Position numbers and translations under genes: made by a program | The notes under the pieces: model-generated | The model's database searches: none | Told to the model about the DNA's origin: nothing | What the model saw: the letters and a program-made list of their open reading frames with translations, nothing else | NCBI RefSeq assembly: GCF_038502225.1 | Contig: NC_091293.1 | Span: 9,570,138 to 9,634,137, forward strand | Length of the DNA stretch: 64,000 nucleotides | From: Cherax quadricarinatus | Lineage: Eukaryota; Arthropoda; Malacostraca; Decapoda; Parastacidae | Reading direction: 5' to 3' | Shown: positions 49,779 through 62,342 of the stretch, piece after piece | Numbering within the stretch: the first letter of the stretch is position 1 | Layout: every line of letters starts with the position of its first letter

Positions 49779-52050
49779 CTGATCAGCAAAATGCATACAG
49801 CTTGAGGGTACCTTTATCAAATTCAACTTCAGCAACAAGAACATCAACTGGGACCAGGTAAACTATGTCCTAAATGAAACTTGTTGGGAAGATATCTTAA
49901 ATTACATAGACTCTAACTAGTGCCTTGAAAAGATCATATTTCTGGTAGCTGAAGTATGTTCAAGGCATATTCCCCTAAGTATACAAAAAAAAAAAATGAG
50001 AAGTAAACTGGAGAGAGAGAGACGCTCCCTCTACAGGAGAAGGCGAAGAATCACTGAGCTCCTCAAAACTGCTAGATTATCGGAAACGTGGAAGGAAGCG
50101 CTAATCAGGGGAAGTGGAAAATATTGAGTACAAGTTACAGGACCCATACAGGATCCAAGAGAGACAAGAGGAGCTAAAAGAAATTAGTGAAATTGAAAGA
50201 AATTCAAAATATTTCTCTTCGTAAGCCTAAAACAAGGCAAAAACCACATCTAGTATAGGGCACCAGCTCAGACAAGATGGATCTTACACAATGTGACATA
50301 CTGAAATCTCAAAATGACTCTGTGTTCAGCGAGCCACTAATCAGTCTAAAGACAGACAATCCTAATAATTTTTTCATGAATGAGCCTCAAAACCCTGTCA
50401 ATGTATGCCAAATTTTTGACAAAACCCTAACTCCACTAGATTTTGAGAAAGCCATTGACAACATGCCCATACACTCAGCCCCAGGTCCAGACTCGTGGAA
50501 CTCTGTGTTCATTAAGAACTGCAAGAAACCTCTCTCATGGGCTCTAAGTATGTTATGGAGAAGGAGCATAGACACAGGTGAGATTACACAGTCACTCCAT
50601 GAACGTGGCAGCAAAGTAATAGCTAAGAACTACAGACCAATAGCTTTAACATCCCACATCATAAAAATCTTTGAAAGAGTTCTAAGAAGCAGGATTGCGA
50701 ACCACTTGTACTCCTAACAACTGCACAATCCAAGGCAACATGGGTTCAGAGCAGGTCGCTCCTGCCTCTCGCAACTACTGTACCACTATGATATGGTCTT
50801 GGATGCACTAGAAAACAAATAGAATGCAGATGTAGTATACACAGATTTTGCAAAAGCCTTTGACAAGGACGATCATGGTGTAATAACATACAAAATGCGT
50901 GCTGAAAGAATAAGTGGCAAAGTAGGCAGATGGATCTTCAACTTTCTTACCAATCGAGCACAAAGAGTAGTGGTAAACAAAGTTAAATCTGAAACTGCCA
51001 CAGTGAAGAGCTCTGTTCCACAAGGCACAGTACTCACCCCGATCCTGTTCCTCATTCTCATATCAGACATAAACAGAGATGTAAACCATAGAACCGCATC
51101 ATCCTTTGCAAACGATACTAGAATCTACATGAGTGTCATTGAGGATACGGCAAATCTCCATGAAGATATAAATAAAGTTTTCCAATGGGCAACGGAGAAC
51201 AATATGATGTTCAATGAAGACAAATTCCAATTACTTCGTTCTGGAAAACTGGAGAAAATAATAACTAGAACTGATTATATTACAAACTCTAATCACACAA
51301 TAGAGCGGAAAAGTAATGTGAAGGACCTGGGAGTGGTAATGTCTGAGGATCTTGCCTTCAAGGACCACTACAGTGTCACTATCACATCAGAAAGGAAACT
51401 GATAGGATGGATAATGAGAACATTCAAGACAATAGATGACAAGCCAATGATGATCCTTTTCAATCACTTGTTCTCTCTAGGCTGAAATACTGCTGTACAT
51501 TAGCATCTACATTCAAGGTGAAATTACAGATCTAGAGAATGTACAGAGAACCTTTACTACATTTCAGTTCCATCAAACACCTTAACTACTGGGAACGCTT
51601 GGAAGCACTTGACTTGTACTCACTGGAGCGCAGGCGAGAGAGATACATCGTAATCTACACATGGAAGATCCTGGAGGGACTGGTACCTAATCTGCACACA
51701 GAAATAACTCCCTACGAAAGCAAATAACTTGGCAGGCGATGCAACATACCCCCAGTGAAAAGTAGGGGCGTCACTGGTACACTTAGAGAAAACACAGTAA
51801 GTGCCCGGGGCCCACAGCCTCCCACCAGCCGTAAGGGGAATTACTAATAGATCCCTGGCTGTTTTGACGAGGGAGCTGGACAGATACCTAAAATCGGTGC
51901 CGTATCAGCCGGGCTGTGATTCGTACGTTGGACTACGTGTGGCCAGCAATAACAGCCTCGTTGATCAGGCCTTAATCCACCAGGAGGCCTGGTCGTGGAC
52001 TAGGCCGCAAGGATGTTGATCCCAGGAGTACCTTCCAGGTAGACTCCAGG
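49779..52050 (+). pseudogene. Family C LINE copy C5: endonuclease end, RT, 3' UTR
   Basis: The copy enters at FIKFNFSNKNINWDQVNYVL, then AEVCSRHIPLSIQKK. A 146-codon piece at 50,277-50,717 has MPIHSAPGPDSWNSVFIKNC and NYRPIALTSHIIKIFERVLRSRI. RT continues with VVYTDFAKAFDKDDHGVI, SSVPQGTVLTPILFLILISDI and SFANDTRIYM in an open piece at 50,895-51,485. The first catalytic Asp of FADD is Asn, so this RT is dead regardless of stops. The C-terminus (SLERRRERYIVIYTWKILEGLVPNLH) and the tail with ccaggtagactccaggtag follow, then the (ACC)n array. Confidence 0.88.
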
Positions 52051-52545
52051 TAGACCATGACCACCACTACCCCTACCACCACAACCACCACTACGGCCAC
52101 CACCACCACCACAACCACCACTACGGCCACCACCACCACCACCACCACCACCACCACCATCACTACGGCCACCACCACCACCACCACAGCCACCACTACG
52201 GCCACCACCACCACAACCACCACTACGGCCACCACCACCACTACGGCCACCACCACCACTACGGTCACCACCACCACCACAGCCACCACTACGGCCACCA
52301 CCACCACCACCACCACCACGACCATCACCACTACGACGACGACGATGACCACCACCGTCACCACCACGACCACTACCACGATCACCACCACCACAATTAC
52401 TATCACGACCACCACCTCGACCACCACCACCACCACAACCACCACTACGACCACCACAACTACCACGACGACCACCACTACCACGACCACCACTACCCCG
52501 ATTCCGACCATCACAGCCATCACGACCCCTGATGTCACTACCACC
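52051..52545. repeat. (ACC)n-type trinucleotide array with acggcc interruptions
   Basis: About 490 bp built from accaccact and acggccacc units. All three frames on each strand are open and give poly-Thr, poly-Val or Gly-rich text of about 200 codons, which I treat as artefacts. It lies between the 3' end of C5 and the start of C6. Confidence 0.95.
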
Positions 52546-52957
52546 TTTCCTGGAATCCAGGAGAAAAAGATACACGATAATAAACACCTGGAAAATCCTA
52601 GAGAGACTAGTCCCAAATTTGCAAATGAACATCACCTCCTACGAAAGCAAAAGACTTGACAGAAGATGTAACATTCCTCAGCGAAAACCAGGGACGCCAC
52701 GAGTACACTAAGAAATACACAATAAGTGTCAGGGGCCCATGACTCTTCAACTGCCACCAAGCATACATAAGGGGGATTACCAATAGATCCCTGGCTGTCT
52801 ATAAGAAGGCACTGGACAGGCACCTAAAGTAGTACCTGACCAGCCGGGCTGTAGTTCGACCTGGTTGATCAGGCTCTGATCCACCACGAGGCCTAGTCAT
52901 GGACCGGGCCGCGGGGGCGTTGACCCCCGAAACCCTCTCCAGGTAAACTCCAGGTAT
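52546..52957 (+). mobile_element. Family C LINE 3' fragment, copy C6
   Basis: The text LESRRKRYTIINTWKILERLVPNLQMNITSYESKRL equals the end of C ORF2, then the tail with ggaccgggccgcgggggcgttgac and ccaggtaaactccaggta. It is strongly 5'-truncated. It starts at the (ACC)n array and ends at the minisatellite. Confidence 0.85.
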
Positions 52958-53650
52958 ACGTCACTGCCATCACAACCCCTCTGACGTCACTTCCACCACC
53001 AGAATCCCTCCTAACGTCACTACCACCATCACAATTCCCACCCCACCCAGACGTTACTACCACTATTACGATTCCTACTCTGACATCATTACTATCATCA
53101 CAGACCACCTGATCTCACTACCATCATATCCCCCACTGACATCACTTCCACAATCACAACCATCTGACGTTACTACTACTATCACACCCCTGACGTCAAT
53201 GCTACCACTGCAGCCCTCCTGACGCCATTACCACCATCACAACTCCTACCCTGACGTAACTATCACTATCATCACATCCCCCACCCTGACGTAACTACCA
53301 TCACAATGCCTACCCTGACGTAACTCCCATCACAACTCCACATTGACGTCACTACCATCACAGTCACCCTGACGTCACTACAACCATCACAACCCTCCTG
53401 ACGTCACTAGCACCATCACAACCCCCATTCTGACGTCACTACCACCACTACAACCCCCCTTACGTCACTACCACCACTACAACCCCATTGACGTCACTAC
53501 CACCACTACAACCCCTCCTGAAATCACCACCACCATCATAACCCCCTTGACGTAATTACCACTACCAAAACCCCCTTGACGACACTATCCCCTCCACAAC
53601 CCCCCTGACGTCACTACCAGCACCATAACCTTCCAGTCGTCACTACCACC
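52958..53650. repeat. Minisatellite with CRE-like palindrome TGACGTCA
   Basis: Roughly 22-25 units of about 28-32 bp, consensus ctgacgtcactaccaccatca plus caacccc. About eight units keep exact TGACGTCA, and others have tgacgtaa, tgacatca or tgacgtta. The unit combines a CRE-type palindrome with a CCA-rich spacer like the neighbouring (ACC)n array. Confidence 0.85.
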
Positions 53651-53920
53651 ATCATATACACCAACATTAATGGTAACTTGCGTACCAAATTTGAGTAATT
53701 TTGAGTGGGCAGGTCTAGGAATGGAGACACAGCTTTAGGCCGCATCACAGCCTTCATAAACAAGAAATCCAATAGTTTGAAATTCTCGTCAGATGATCCC
53801 ACCTTGAGTCCACTCTTTACTCTTTACTTATGATTTTTTTTCGGGAGGGGGGGAAGGGGGGATTTTGAATTATTTCTAAAATAGAACGACTAAAGCACCG
53901 GCGTTTGTTTAATGTTGGCT

Positions 53921-53923
<3 letters not shown>
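53651..53923. other. Unassigned sequence
   Basis: A 62-codon minus-strand frame (53,802-53,614) begins MGSSDENFKLLDFL and vaguely recalls C endonuclease text (GGSSDENSHTYELL), but I cannot support a link beyond SSDEN. A gggaggggggg tract is at 53,842-53,862. Confidence 0.35.
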
Positions 53924-54644
<721 letters not shown>

Positions 54645-56222
54645 ACTCACCTAGTTGAGGTTGCGGGGGTCGAGTCCGAGCTCCTGGCCCCGCCTCTTCA
54701 CTGATCGCTACTAGGTCATTCTCCCTGAGCCGTGAGCTTTATCATACCTCTGCTTAAAGCTATGTATGGATCCTGCCTCCTCTACATCGTTTCCCAAACT
54801 ATTCCACTTACTGACTACTCTGTGGCTGAAGAAATACTTCCTAACATCCCTGTGATTCATCTGTGTCTTCAACTTCCAACTGTGTCCCCTTGTTACTGTG
54901 TCCAATCTCTGGAACATCCTGTCTTTGTCCACCTTGTCAATTCCTCTCAGTATTTTGTATGTCGTTATCATGTCCCCCCTATCTCTCCTGTCCTCCAGTG
55001 TCGTCAGGTTGATTTCCCTTAACCTCTCCTCGTAGGACATACCTCTTCGCTCTGGGACTAGTCTTGTTGCAAACCTTTGCACTTTCTCTAGTTTCTTTAC
55101 GTGCTTGGCTAGGTGTGGGTTCCAAACTGGTGCCGCATACTCCAATATGGGCCTAACGTACACGGTGTACAGGGTCCTGAACGATTCCTTATTAAGATGT
55201 CGGAATGCTGTTCTGAGGTTTGCTAGGCGCCCATATGCTGCAGCAGTTATTTGGTTGATGTGCGCTTCAGGAGATGTGCCTGGTGTTATACTCACCCCAA
55301 GATCTTTTTCCTTGAGTGAGGTTTGTAGTCTCTAGCCCCCTAGACTGTACTCCGTCTGCGGTTTTCTTTGCCCTTCCCCAATCTTCATGACTTTGCACTT
55401 GGTGGGATTGAACTCCAGGAGCCAATTGCTGGACCAGGTCTGCAGCCTGTCCAGATCCCTTTGTAGTTCTGCCTGGTCTTCGATCAAGTGAATTCTTCTC
55501 ATCAACTTCACGTCATCTGCAAACAGGGACACCTCAGAGTCTATTCCTTCCGTCATGTCGTTCACAAATACCAGAAACAGAACTGGTCCTAGGACTGACC
55601 CCTGTGGGACCCCGCTGGTCACAGGTGCCCACTCTGACACCTCGCCACGTACCATGACTCGCTGCTGTCTTCCTGACAAGTATTCCCTGATCCATTGTAG
55701 TGCCTTCCCTTTTATCCCTGCTTGGTCCTCCAGTTTTTGCACCAATCTCTTGTGTGGAACTGAGTCAAACGCCTTCTTGCAGTCAAAGAATATGCAATCC
55801 ACCCACCCCTCTCTCTCTTGTCTTACTGCTGTCACCATGTCATAGAACTCCAGTAGGTTTGTGACACAGGATTTCCAGTCCCTTAAACCATGTTGGCTGA
55901 TGTTGATGAGATCATTCCTTTCTAGGTGTTTCACCACTCTTCTCCTGATAATCTTCTCCATGATTTTGCAGACTATACATGTCAGTGACACTGGTCTGTA
56001 GTTTAATGTTTCATGTCTGTCTCCTTTTTTAAAGACTGGGACTACATTTGCTGTCTTCCATGCCTCAGGCAATCTCCCTGTTTCGATAGATGTATTGAAT
56101 ATAGTTGTTAGGGGTACACATAGCGCCTCTGCTCCCTCTCTCAATACCCATGGGGAGATGTTATCTGGCCCCATTGCCTTTGAGGTATCTAGCTCACTCA
56201 GAAGCCTCTTCATTTCTTCCTC
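54645..56222 (-). pseudogene. Family A (CR1-like) LINE copy A4: RT open except one stop
   Basis: The minus-strand frame runs 56,213-54,711 with a single TAG at 55,332-55,334, in place of Gln (CAG implied by GGQRLQTS in other copies), about 500 codons in all. Motifs are [141 protein letters not shown] and GDMITTYKILRGIDKVDKD. It is 5'-truncated at (GT)n, losing the endonuclease. The 3' UTR ends in gtgagtac and (CA)n. The best RT of family A in the window. Confidence 0.92.
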
Positions 56223-56308
56223 GTGTGTGTGTGTCTGTGTGTGTGTGTCTGTGTGTGTGTGTGTCTGTGTGTCTGTGTGTGTGTGTGTGTGTCTGTGTGT
56301 GTGTGTGT
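56223..56308. repeat. (GT)n microsatellite joining A4 and A5
   Basis: About 86 bp of (gt)n with tctg interruptions, lying between the truncated 5' end of A4 and the 3' end of A5 (actcacctaattgtggttgc). It is the (CA)n tail of A5. Confidence 0.95.
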
Positions 56309-58258
56309 GTACTCACCTAATTGTGGTTGCAGGGGTCGAGACACAGCTCCTGGCCCCGCCTCTTCACTGGTTGCTACTATGTCCTCTCTCTGCTTCCAGA
56401 GTTTTGTCATACCTCGTCTTAAAGCTATGTATGGTTCCTGCCTCCACTACATCACTTGTTAGACTATTCCACTTCCTGACGACTCTATGACTGAAGAAAT
56501 ACTTCCTAACATCCCTATGACTCGTCTGAGTCTTCAGCTTCCAATTGTGACCCCTTGTTTCTGTGTCCCCTCTCTGGAACAACCTGTCTGTCTACCTTAT
56601 CTATTCCATGCAGTATTTTGTATGTCGTTATCATGTCTCCCCTGACCCGCCTGTCCTCCAATGTCGTCAGTCCGATTTCCCTCAACCTTTCTTCGTAGGA
56701 CATACCCCCTGAGCTCCGGAACTAGCCTTGTTGCAAACCTTTGCACTTTCTCTAATTTCTTGACGTGTTTGCCCAGGTGTGGGTTCCAAACTGAAGCTGC
56801 ATACTCCAGTATGGGCCTGATGTACACAGTGTACAGTGTCTTGAACGATTCCTTACTAAGCTATCGGAACGCTATTCTCAGGTTTGCCAGGCGCCCATAT
56901 GCTGCAGCAGTTATCTGGTTGATGTGTGCCTCTGGAGACATGCTCGGTGTTATGGTCACCCCAAGATCTTTCTCCTTGAGCGAGGTTTGCAGTCCTTGGC
57001 CACCTAGTCTATACTCTGTCTGCGGTCTTTTTGCCCTTCTCCGATCTTCATGACTTTGCACTTGGCAGGGTTGAATTCAAGAAGCCAGTTGCTGGACCAC
57101 GTGTCCAGTCTGTCCAGGTCTCTTTGAAGTTCTGCCTGGTCCTCATCTGATTTAATTCTCCTCATTAACTTCTCATCATCTGCAAACAGGGTCACCTCTG
57201 AGTCTATCTCTTCCATCATGTCATTCACATATACCAGAAATAGCACTGGTCCTAGGACCGACCCCTGTGGGACCCCGCTCGTCACAGGTGCCCACTGTGA
57301 TACCTCATCCCGTACCATGACTCGCTGTTGCCTCTTTGTCGGGTATTTTCTGATCCATTGCAGTGCCCTTCCTGTTATACGCACCTAATCCTCTAGTTTC
57401 TGCACTAGTCTCTTGTGAGGAACTGTGTCGAAGGCCTTCTTCCAGTCCAAGAAAATGCAATAAACCCACCCCTCTCTCTCTCGTGTCGCACTGTTGTAAC
57501 TTTGTCATAGAACTCCAGAAGGTTTATCACACAGGATTTGCCTTCCATGAATCCGTGTTGGTTATCGTTTATAATCTTGTTCCGTTCCAGGTGCTCCACC
57601 ACTCTCCTCCTGATAATCTTCTTCTTGACTTTGCATACTATACAGGTCAGTGACACAGGTCTGTAGTTTAGTGCCTCTTTTCTGTCTCCTTTCTTAAAAC
57701 TGGGAACTTCATTTGAGGTCTCCCATACCTCAGGTAGTTGCCCGTTTCAAGGGTTTTGTTCAAATTTAGGTTGGATAAGTACATGAGTGGGAGGGGTTGG
57801 ATTTGAGAGGGACTTGCACATCGGAGCTTGTTTCTTGGGTGGCATTGAAAATTGGGTTGGTCAAATGTTTGTTAGTGGGATGAATTGTAAAGGACCTGCC
57901 TAGTATGGGCCAACAGGCCTGCTGCAGTGTTCCTCCTTTCTTATGTTCTTATGTTCTTATTATGGTTAATGGCACACACAGTATATCTGCTCCCTCCCTG
58001 AGGACTCACGGGGAGATGTTGTCCCGTCCCATTGCCTTTGATGTATCAAGGTCACTTAGCAGTTTCTTCACCTCCTCCTCAGTTGTATGCATATCGTCCA
58101 GCACCTGTTGATCTATTCCCTGTTGGTGTCCCCCTCTGTCCTGTCTTCCCATAGTCCTTCCTGTCTTCACTGTGAATACTTCCTTCAATCTCCTGTTGAG
58201 CTCCTCGCATATCTCTTGATCATTTCTTGTGAGTTCCCCACCTTCTTTCCACATGTCA
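56309..58258 (-). pseudogene. Family A LINE copy A5, 3' half (RT)
   Basis: Minus-strand text runs from ELTRNDQEICEELNRRLKEVF (58,230) and LLSDLDTSKAMGRDNISP through SLTCIVCKVKKKIIRRRVVEHL and CKVINLLEFYDKVT-like text, then [22 protein letters not shown] and TLFADDEKLMRRIKSDEDQ, to the usual C-terminus (RKYFFSHRVVRKWNSL) and 3' UTR. Several frameshifts occur. A short LINE end is inserted at 57,765-57,955. It is cut at 58,258 by B3 and continues at 62,343. With that part, A5 spans ORF1 end to 3' end. Confidence 0.88.
57765..57955 (+). mobile_element. Short LINE 3'-end insertion (family H)
   Basis: The bases aatttaggttggataagtac (FRLDKYMSGRGWI, a typical CR1-like ORF2 C-terminus) run through gggccaacaggcctgctgcag to a (ttcttatg)n tail. 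It interrupts A5 between tgttcaa and attatggttaatggcac. About 190 bp, strongly 5'-truncated, with no parent copy in this window. Confidence 0.65.
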
Positions 58259-58858
58259 TTAGACTAAACCTAGTTGTACTATAGCTCTTTCTAGCTCAAT
58301 ACATAGACAATACCAAATTCACTATACTAGACCGTAGTGCAATTACTAGTGAGAGACTGGTGCTATTTGTAATTTGTATTTTTATATTATTAGACTAAAG
58401 TTGTTGTACTATAGCTCTTTCTAGCTCAATACATAGTCAATACCAAATTCACTGTATTAGACCATAGTGCAATTACTAGTGAGAGACTGGTGCTACTTTT
58501 AATTTGTATTTTTATATTATTAGATTAAATTCAGTTGTACCATAGCTCATTCTACCTCAAGACATAGTCAATACCAATTTCACTATATTAGACCATAGTG
58601 CAATTACTAGTGAGAGACTAGTGCTATTTTTAATTTGTACTTTTATATTATTAGATTAAACCTATTGTACTTTAGCTCACTCTAGCTCAAAACATAGACT
58701 CCACAAAAGTCATTATTAGACCTTAGTGCAATTACTAGTGAGAGTCTTGTTCTATTTTTAATTTGTATTTTTATATTACTAGTTTATACCTAGTTGTACT
58801 TTAGTTCATTCCAGCACAACACACAGACAACATCAACTTCATTATGTGTAGTAGTGAC
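58259..58858 (+). repeat. About 130-bp monomer array, 5' region of LINE B3
   Basis: Units begin at 58,259, 58,390, 58,520, 58,651 and about 58,779 (spacing 131, 130, 131, about 128), with the fifth partial. Each contains ttagactaaacctagttgtac, the block gtgcaattactagtgagagac and an attttaatttgtatttttat end. They end about 125 bp before the ORF2 Met at 58,984 and likely form the promoter/5' UTR of the element. Confidence 0.85.
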
Positions 58859-58983
58859 TATACCCTACATGACCAAAATACTCTAGCTATATACTTGTCC
58901 AAACTTCCAACCACTACAGATATCAGTAGTAGAACTCAACACACAACTCAGGATATAAATAACCATAATTCTAAACCTAGAAG

Positions 58984-61941
58984 ATGATTGATCACGTTGA
59001 CCCTGATCTAAAGCTCCATAATCTGACACCCAATCAAAACCTATTGGAAAGTAACTGCCTTTATTACACAGCATCACAAGCCACCACTATCCTAAACAAT
59101 GCTAAAAGTCTATCAGTACTTAACTACAACATCAGGTCCTTAAGCAAACACTATGATGACCTCCTAGCACTCCTTGAATAACTAAAGACACCTTTCTCCT
59201 GCATTATTCTTACTGAGACCTGGCTTAAGCAGGACACAATAGATATCTACCCTCTACCAGGATACACAGCAATTCACAACTGCAGAACAAACCAAGTTGG
59301 GGGTGGTATTGCAATCTATTACTCTAACCAATTATCTTGTCTTAGCACCACTTGCTTTAGTGATGAATATGGGGAATACATTTTTGCTAATTTTACTGTA
59401 AAAAACCTTAAGACGCCTATAACAATCGGTGCCATTTACCGGATACCTCACACAAACATCCCAAATTTCAGTGAGAAATTAAAGTCACTAATAACAAACA
59501 GACAAATGAATAAGCACCACCTTCTCTTAGCTGGAGACTTCAACATCAACCTTGGCTTACTAGATGATCAGCCTGTAACTGATTTCATCAACAATATGAA
59601 CAACACACTTCTCATACCAACAATAACTAAACCAACCAGGCTCACTGAGACAAGTGCAACCATAATAGACCACATATGGACCAATATACTAGCCCCCCTT
59701 AAATCAGGGATAATCACAGATAGCACTACAGACCACTACCCTACCTTCCTCCTGACAAACATTAGTAAACCACCACTTGAATACAACAAAGTCTCATTTA
59801 GACTCCATGACAAGGCCTCAGTAAGGAAGTTCACAGCTGACCTAGAGACTGTTGATTGGCCTACAGAATTCTCCAAGGCCAATGGTATTGATGACTGGAC
59901 AGACATCTTTCTTAACAAATTACTTAGACTATACAACAAACATTGTCCTATAAAAACAAAACAGATCACAAACAAACGGCTTGGTTGCCCATGGCTAACC
60001 AGCACCATTCTGAAATCCATAGACAAGAAACACCAATATGAAAAGCAATATAGACAGGGCTTAATACACAAAGATACTCTTAAACACTATTCATCAGCTC
60101 TCACCAAAGTAATAAAAAAAGCCAAACAACTATACTACTCCAGTAGATTCACAGACACTAGAGGAGATATGAAAAAGACCTGGAAAACACTCTCTCAGAT
60201 TCTAGGGACCCACAAACTGAGAAAAACCAAGAATATTGTCCTAACTAAACCTAATGAAACACCACTACATCCCACTGACACAGCTAACAAGATAAATGAC
60301 TTCTTCTCAAACATAGGATCTAATCTCGCCAGTAAAATCCCACATACCAATGCCCATGCCGGGGACTACCTAGATGGTAATTTCCCTAATTCCTTCTATC
60401 TTGCACCAACTGAGCCCACGGAAGTCATTGGGATCATAAAGTCACTTAAAAATAACTCGGGGAATCTGTCTCATGTCCCACCATTACTGTACAAGCGAGC
60501 ACCCCATGTCCTTTCGCATGCTATTTCATTACTTTTTAACAAATCAATAGAGACTAGCACCTTCCCGAAACTACTCAAGATGGCAAGGGTTACACCAATA
60601 CATAAAGGTGGTGACCCTACAGACTTAAACAACTATAGGCCAATATCTAACTTACCATTGCTATCCAAAATCTTTGAGAAACTCGTGTACAAGAGACTGT
60701 ATTCATTTATAACGGCTCAAAACATACTCAACCCCTGCCAGTTTGGATTCAGGAAAAATAAAAGCACTAATGATGCAATCATAAAAATGCTAGATCTGCT
60801 TTACACAGCATTGGAAAATAAGGAATATCCACTAGGAATTTTTATTGACCTAAGAAAAGCTTTTGACACAGTAAACCACCAAATCCTACTCCACAAACTT
60901 GACCACTACGGTATAAGAGGCCATGCGCTTGCTTATTTCAAATCTTACATTACTAATAGGTATCAGTACGTCACCATTAAAGACACAGCATCAGCAACAC
61001 GGCCACTTGATACTGGAGTTCCGCAGGGAAGTGTCCTTGGTCCCCTGCTCTTCCTCATATACATCAATGACCTTCCAAACGTATCCCAACACCTGAAACC
61101 CATTCTCTTTGCTGATGACACGACTTATGTCATCTCTCACCCTAATCTTGCCACCCTCAACACCATTGTGAATGAGGAGCTGATTAAAATATCGACTTGG
61201 ATGACAGCCAATAAACTTACGCTTAACACTGACAAAACTTACTATATTATGTTTGGTAGCAGAGCAGGAGATGCACAAATTAACATTAAGATTGACAACA
61301 CTCTAATTACCAGAAATAATGGGGGAAAATTCCTAGGCTTTTACCTTGACAACAACCTGAATTTCAGCACCCATATCCAGCATATAGCCAAAAAAGTATC
61401 CAAAACGGTTGGGATCCTCTCCAAGATACGATACTACGTGCCGCAAAATGCCCTTCTCACACTATACCACTCACTTATTTATCCATACCTCACCTATGCT
61501 ATTTGTGCTTGGGGATCAACTGCAGCAACACACCTAAAGCCAATAATAACCCAACAAAAAGCTGCAGTAAGAATAATCACTAAATCCCATCCCTGGCAGC
61601 ACACCCCCCCACTCTTCAAAGATCTAAACTTACTCCCAGTTCAGTACATCCACACTTACTACTGTGCAATCTATATCTACAGGGCCTTAAACTCTAATAT
61701 CAACCTTGACCTAAAACGCTTTCTTGATAGTTGTGACAGAACCCACAGGCATAACACCAGACACAAACATCTCAAAGACATTCCCCGTGTCCGACTAAAC
61801 CTTTACAAAAATTCAATGTATGTCAAAGGCCCTAAAATCTGGAATACCCTACCTGAGAACTCTAGAACTGCAGACACATTCATCACCTTCAAAACTACCA
61901 TTAGAAAACATCTTATCTCCCTGATACACCCCGTCAACTAA
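58984..61941 (+). pseudogene. LINE B3 ORF2: endonuclease + reverse transcriptase, one stop
   Basis: The frame is 986 codons long with one TAA at 59,179-59,181, before which LLALLE and after which LKTPFSCIILTETWL continue (Gln CAA is the likely original codon). The endonuclease (about 35-260) has LSVLNYNIRSLSKHYDDLL, ILTETWLKQD, LLLAGDFNINLG, ATIIDHIWTN and TDSTTDHYPTF (TDH in place of SDH). RT (about 500-760) has [95 protein letters not shown] and GKFLGFYLDN. The C-terminus ends in KGPKIWNTLPEN text. An 811-codon piece from 59,506 is fully open. The most complete LINE ORF here. Confidence 0.92.
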
Positions 61942-62342
61942 CTACACGAATACCACCTGGTGGTTCACACTTACACTCGCTCACTCATTTGACCATAAAC
62001 AGAAATATTAATCTCAGTCTTAAAATAATGAATCCTGTGATACTCCAATACTGAAACTATATACTGTGCCAAAACAAAAGCATTCACATTGCTAAACTCA
62101 CAAACTAGTATTTAGTCACTTAGCCATAATACCAACTTACCTCATAATTTGTAATATTTTACAATTAAGAATAAAACTAAGTATGCCCGAAATGCCTAGC
62201 CATGCTAAGCGTTCTAGTGGTACACTCTGTAATCACAATTTTACTACATGTAAACCAAACAATAACCAAATTTCTGTAAACTCAGCATTGTAATCCTTAT
62301 AGAGAATAAACTTTGAATTGAATTGAATTGAATTGAATTGAA

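Larger units (their letters stand above)
58259..62342 (+). mobile_element. Full-length family B (L2/Daphne-like) LINE, copy B3
   Basis: About 4.08 kb: monomeric 5' region, one long ORF2 (58,984-61,941), a 3' UTR of about 370 bp and a (GAATT)n tail (62,313-62,342). It sits inside minus-strand A5. By comparison with A3, about 120 bp of A sequence is missing at the insertion point (between ccttctttcc and actgtcgctgggcc), suggesting a target deletion, and no duplication is visible. No ORF1 is evident upstream of ORF2. Confidence 0.9.

Noticed and set aside
52000..52659. Overlapping open frames of about 200 codons on both strands (poly-Thr, poly-Val, Gly/Ser/Arg-rich)
   Set aside because: They are translations of the (ACC)n-type array. 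All frames are open only because of the repeat, and family C LINE sequence lies at both edges.
53614..53802. Minus-strand 62-codon frame as an extra family C endonuclease piece
   Set aside because: Only SSDEN is shared with C endonuclease text. The rest does not align, so no call was made.
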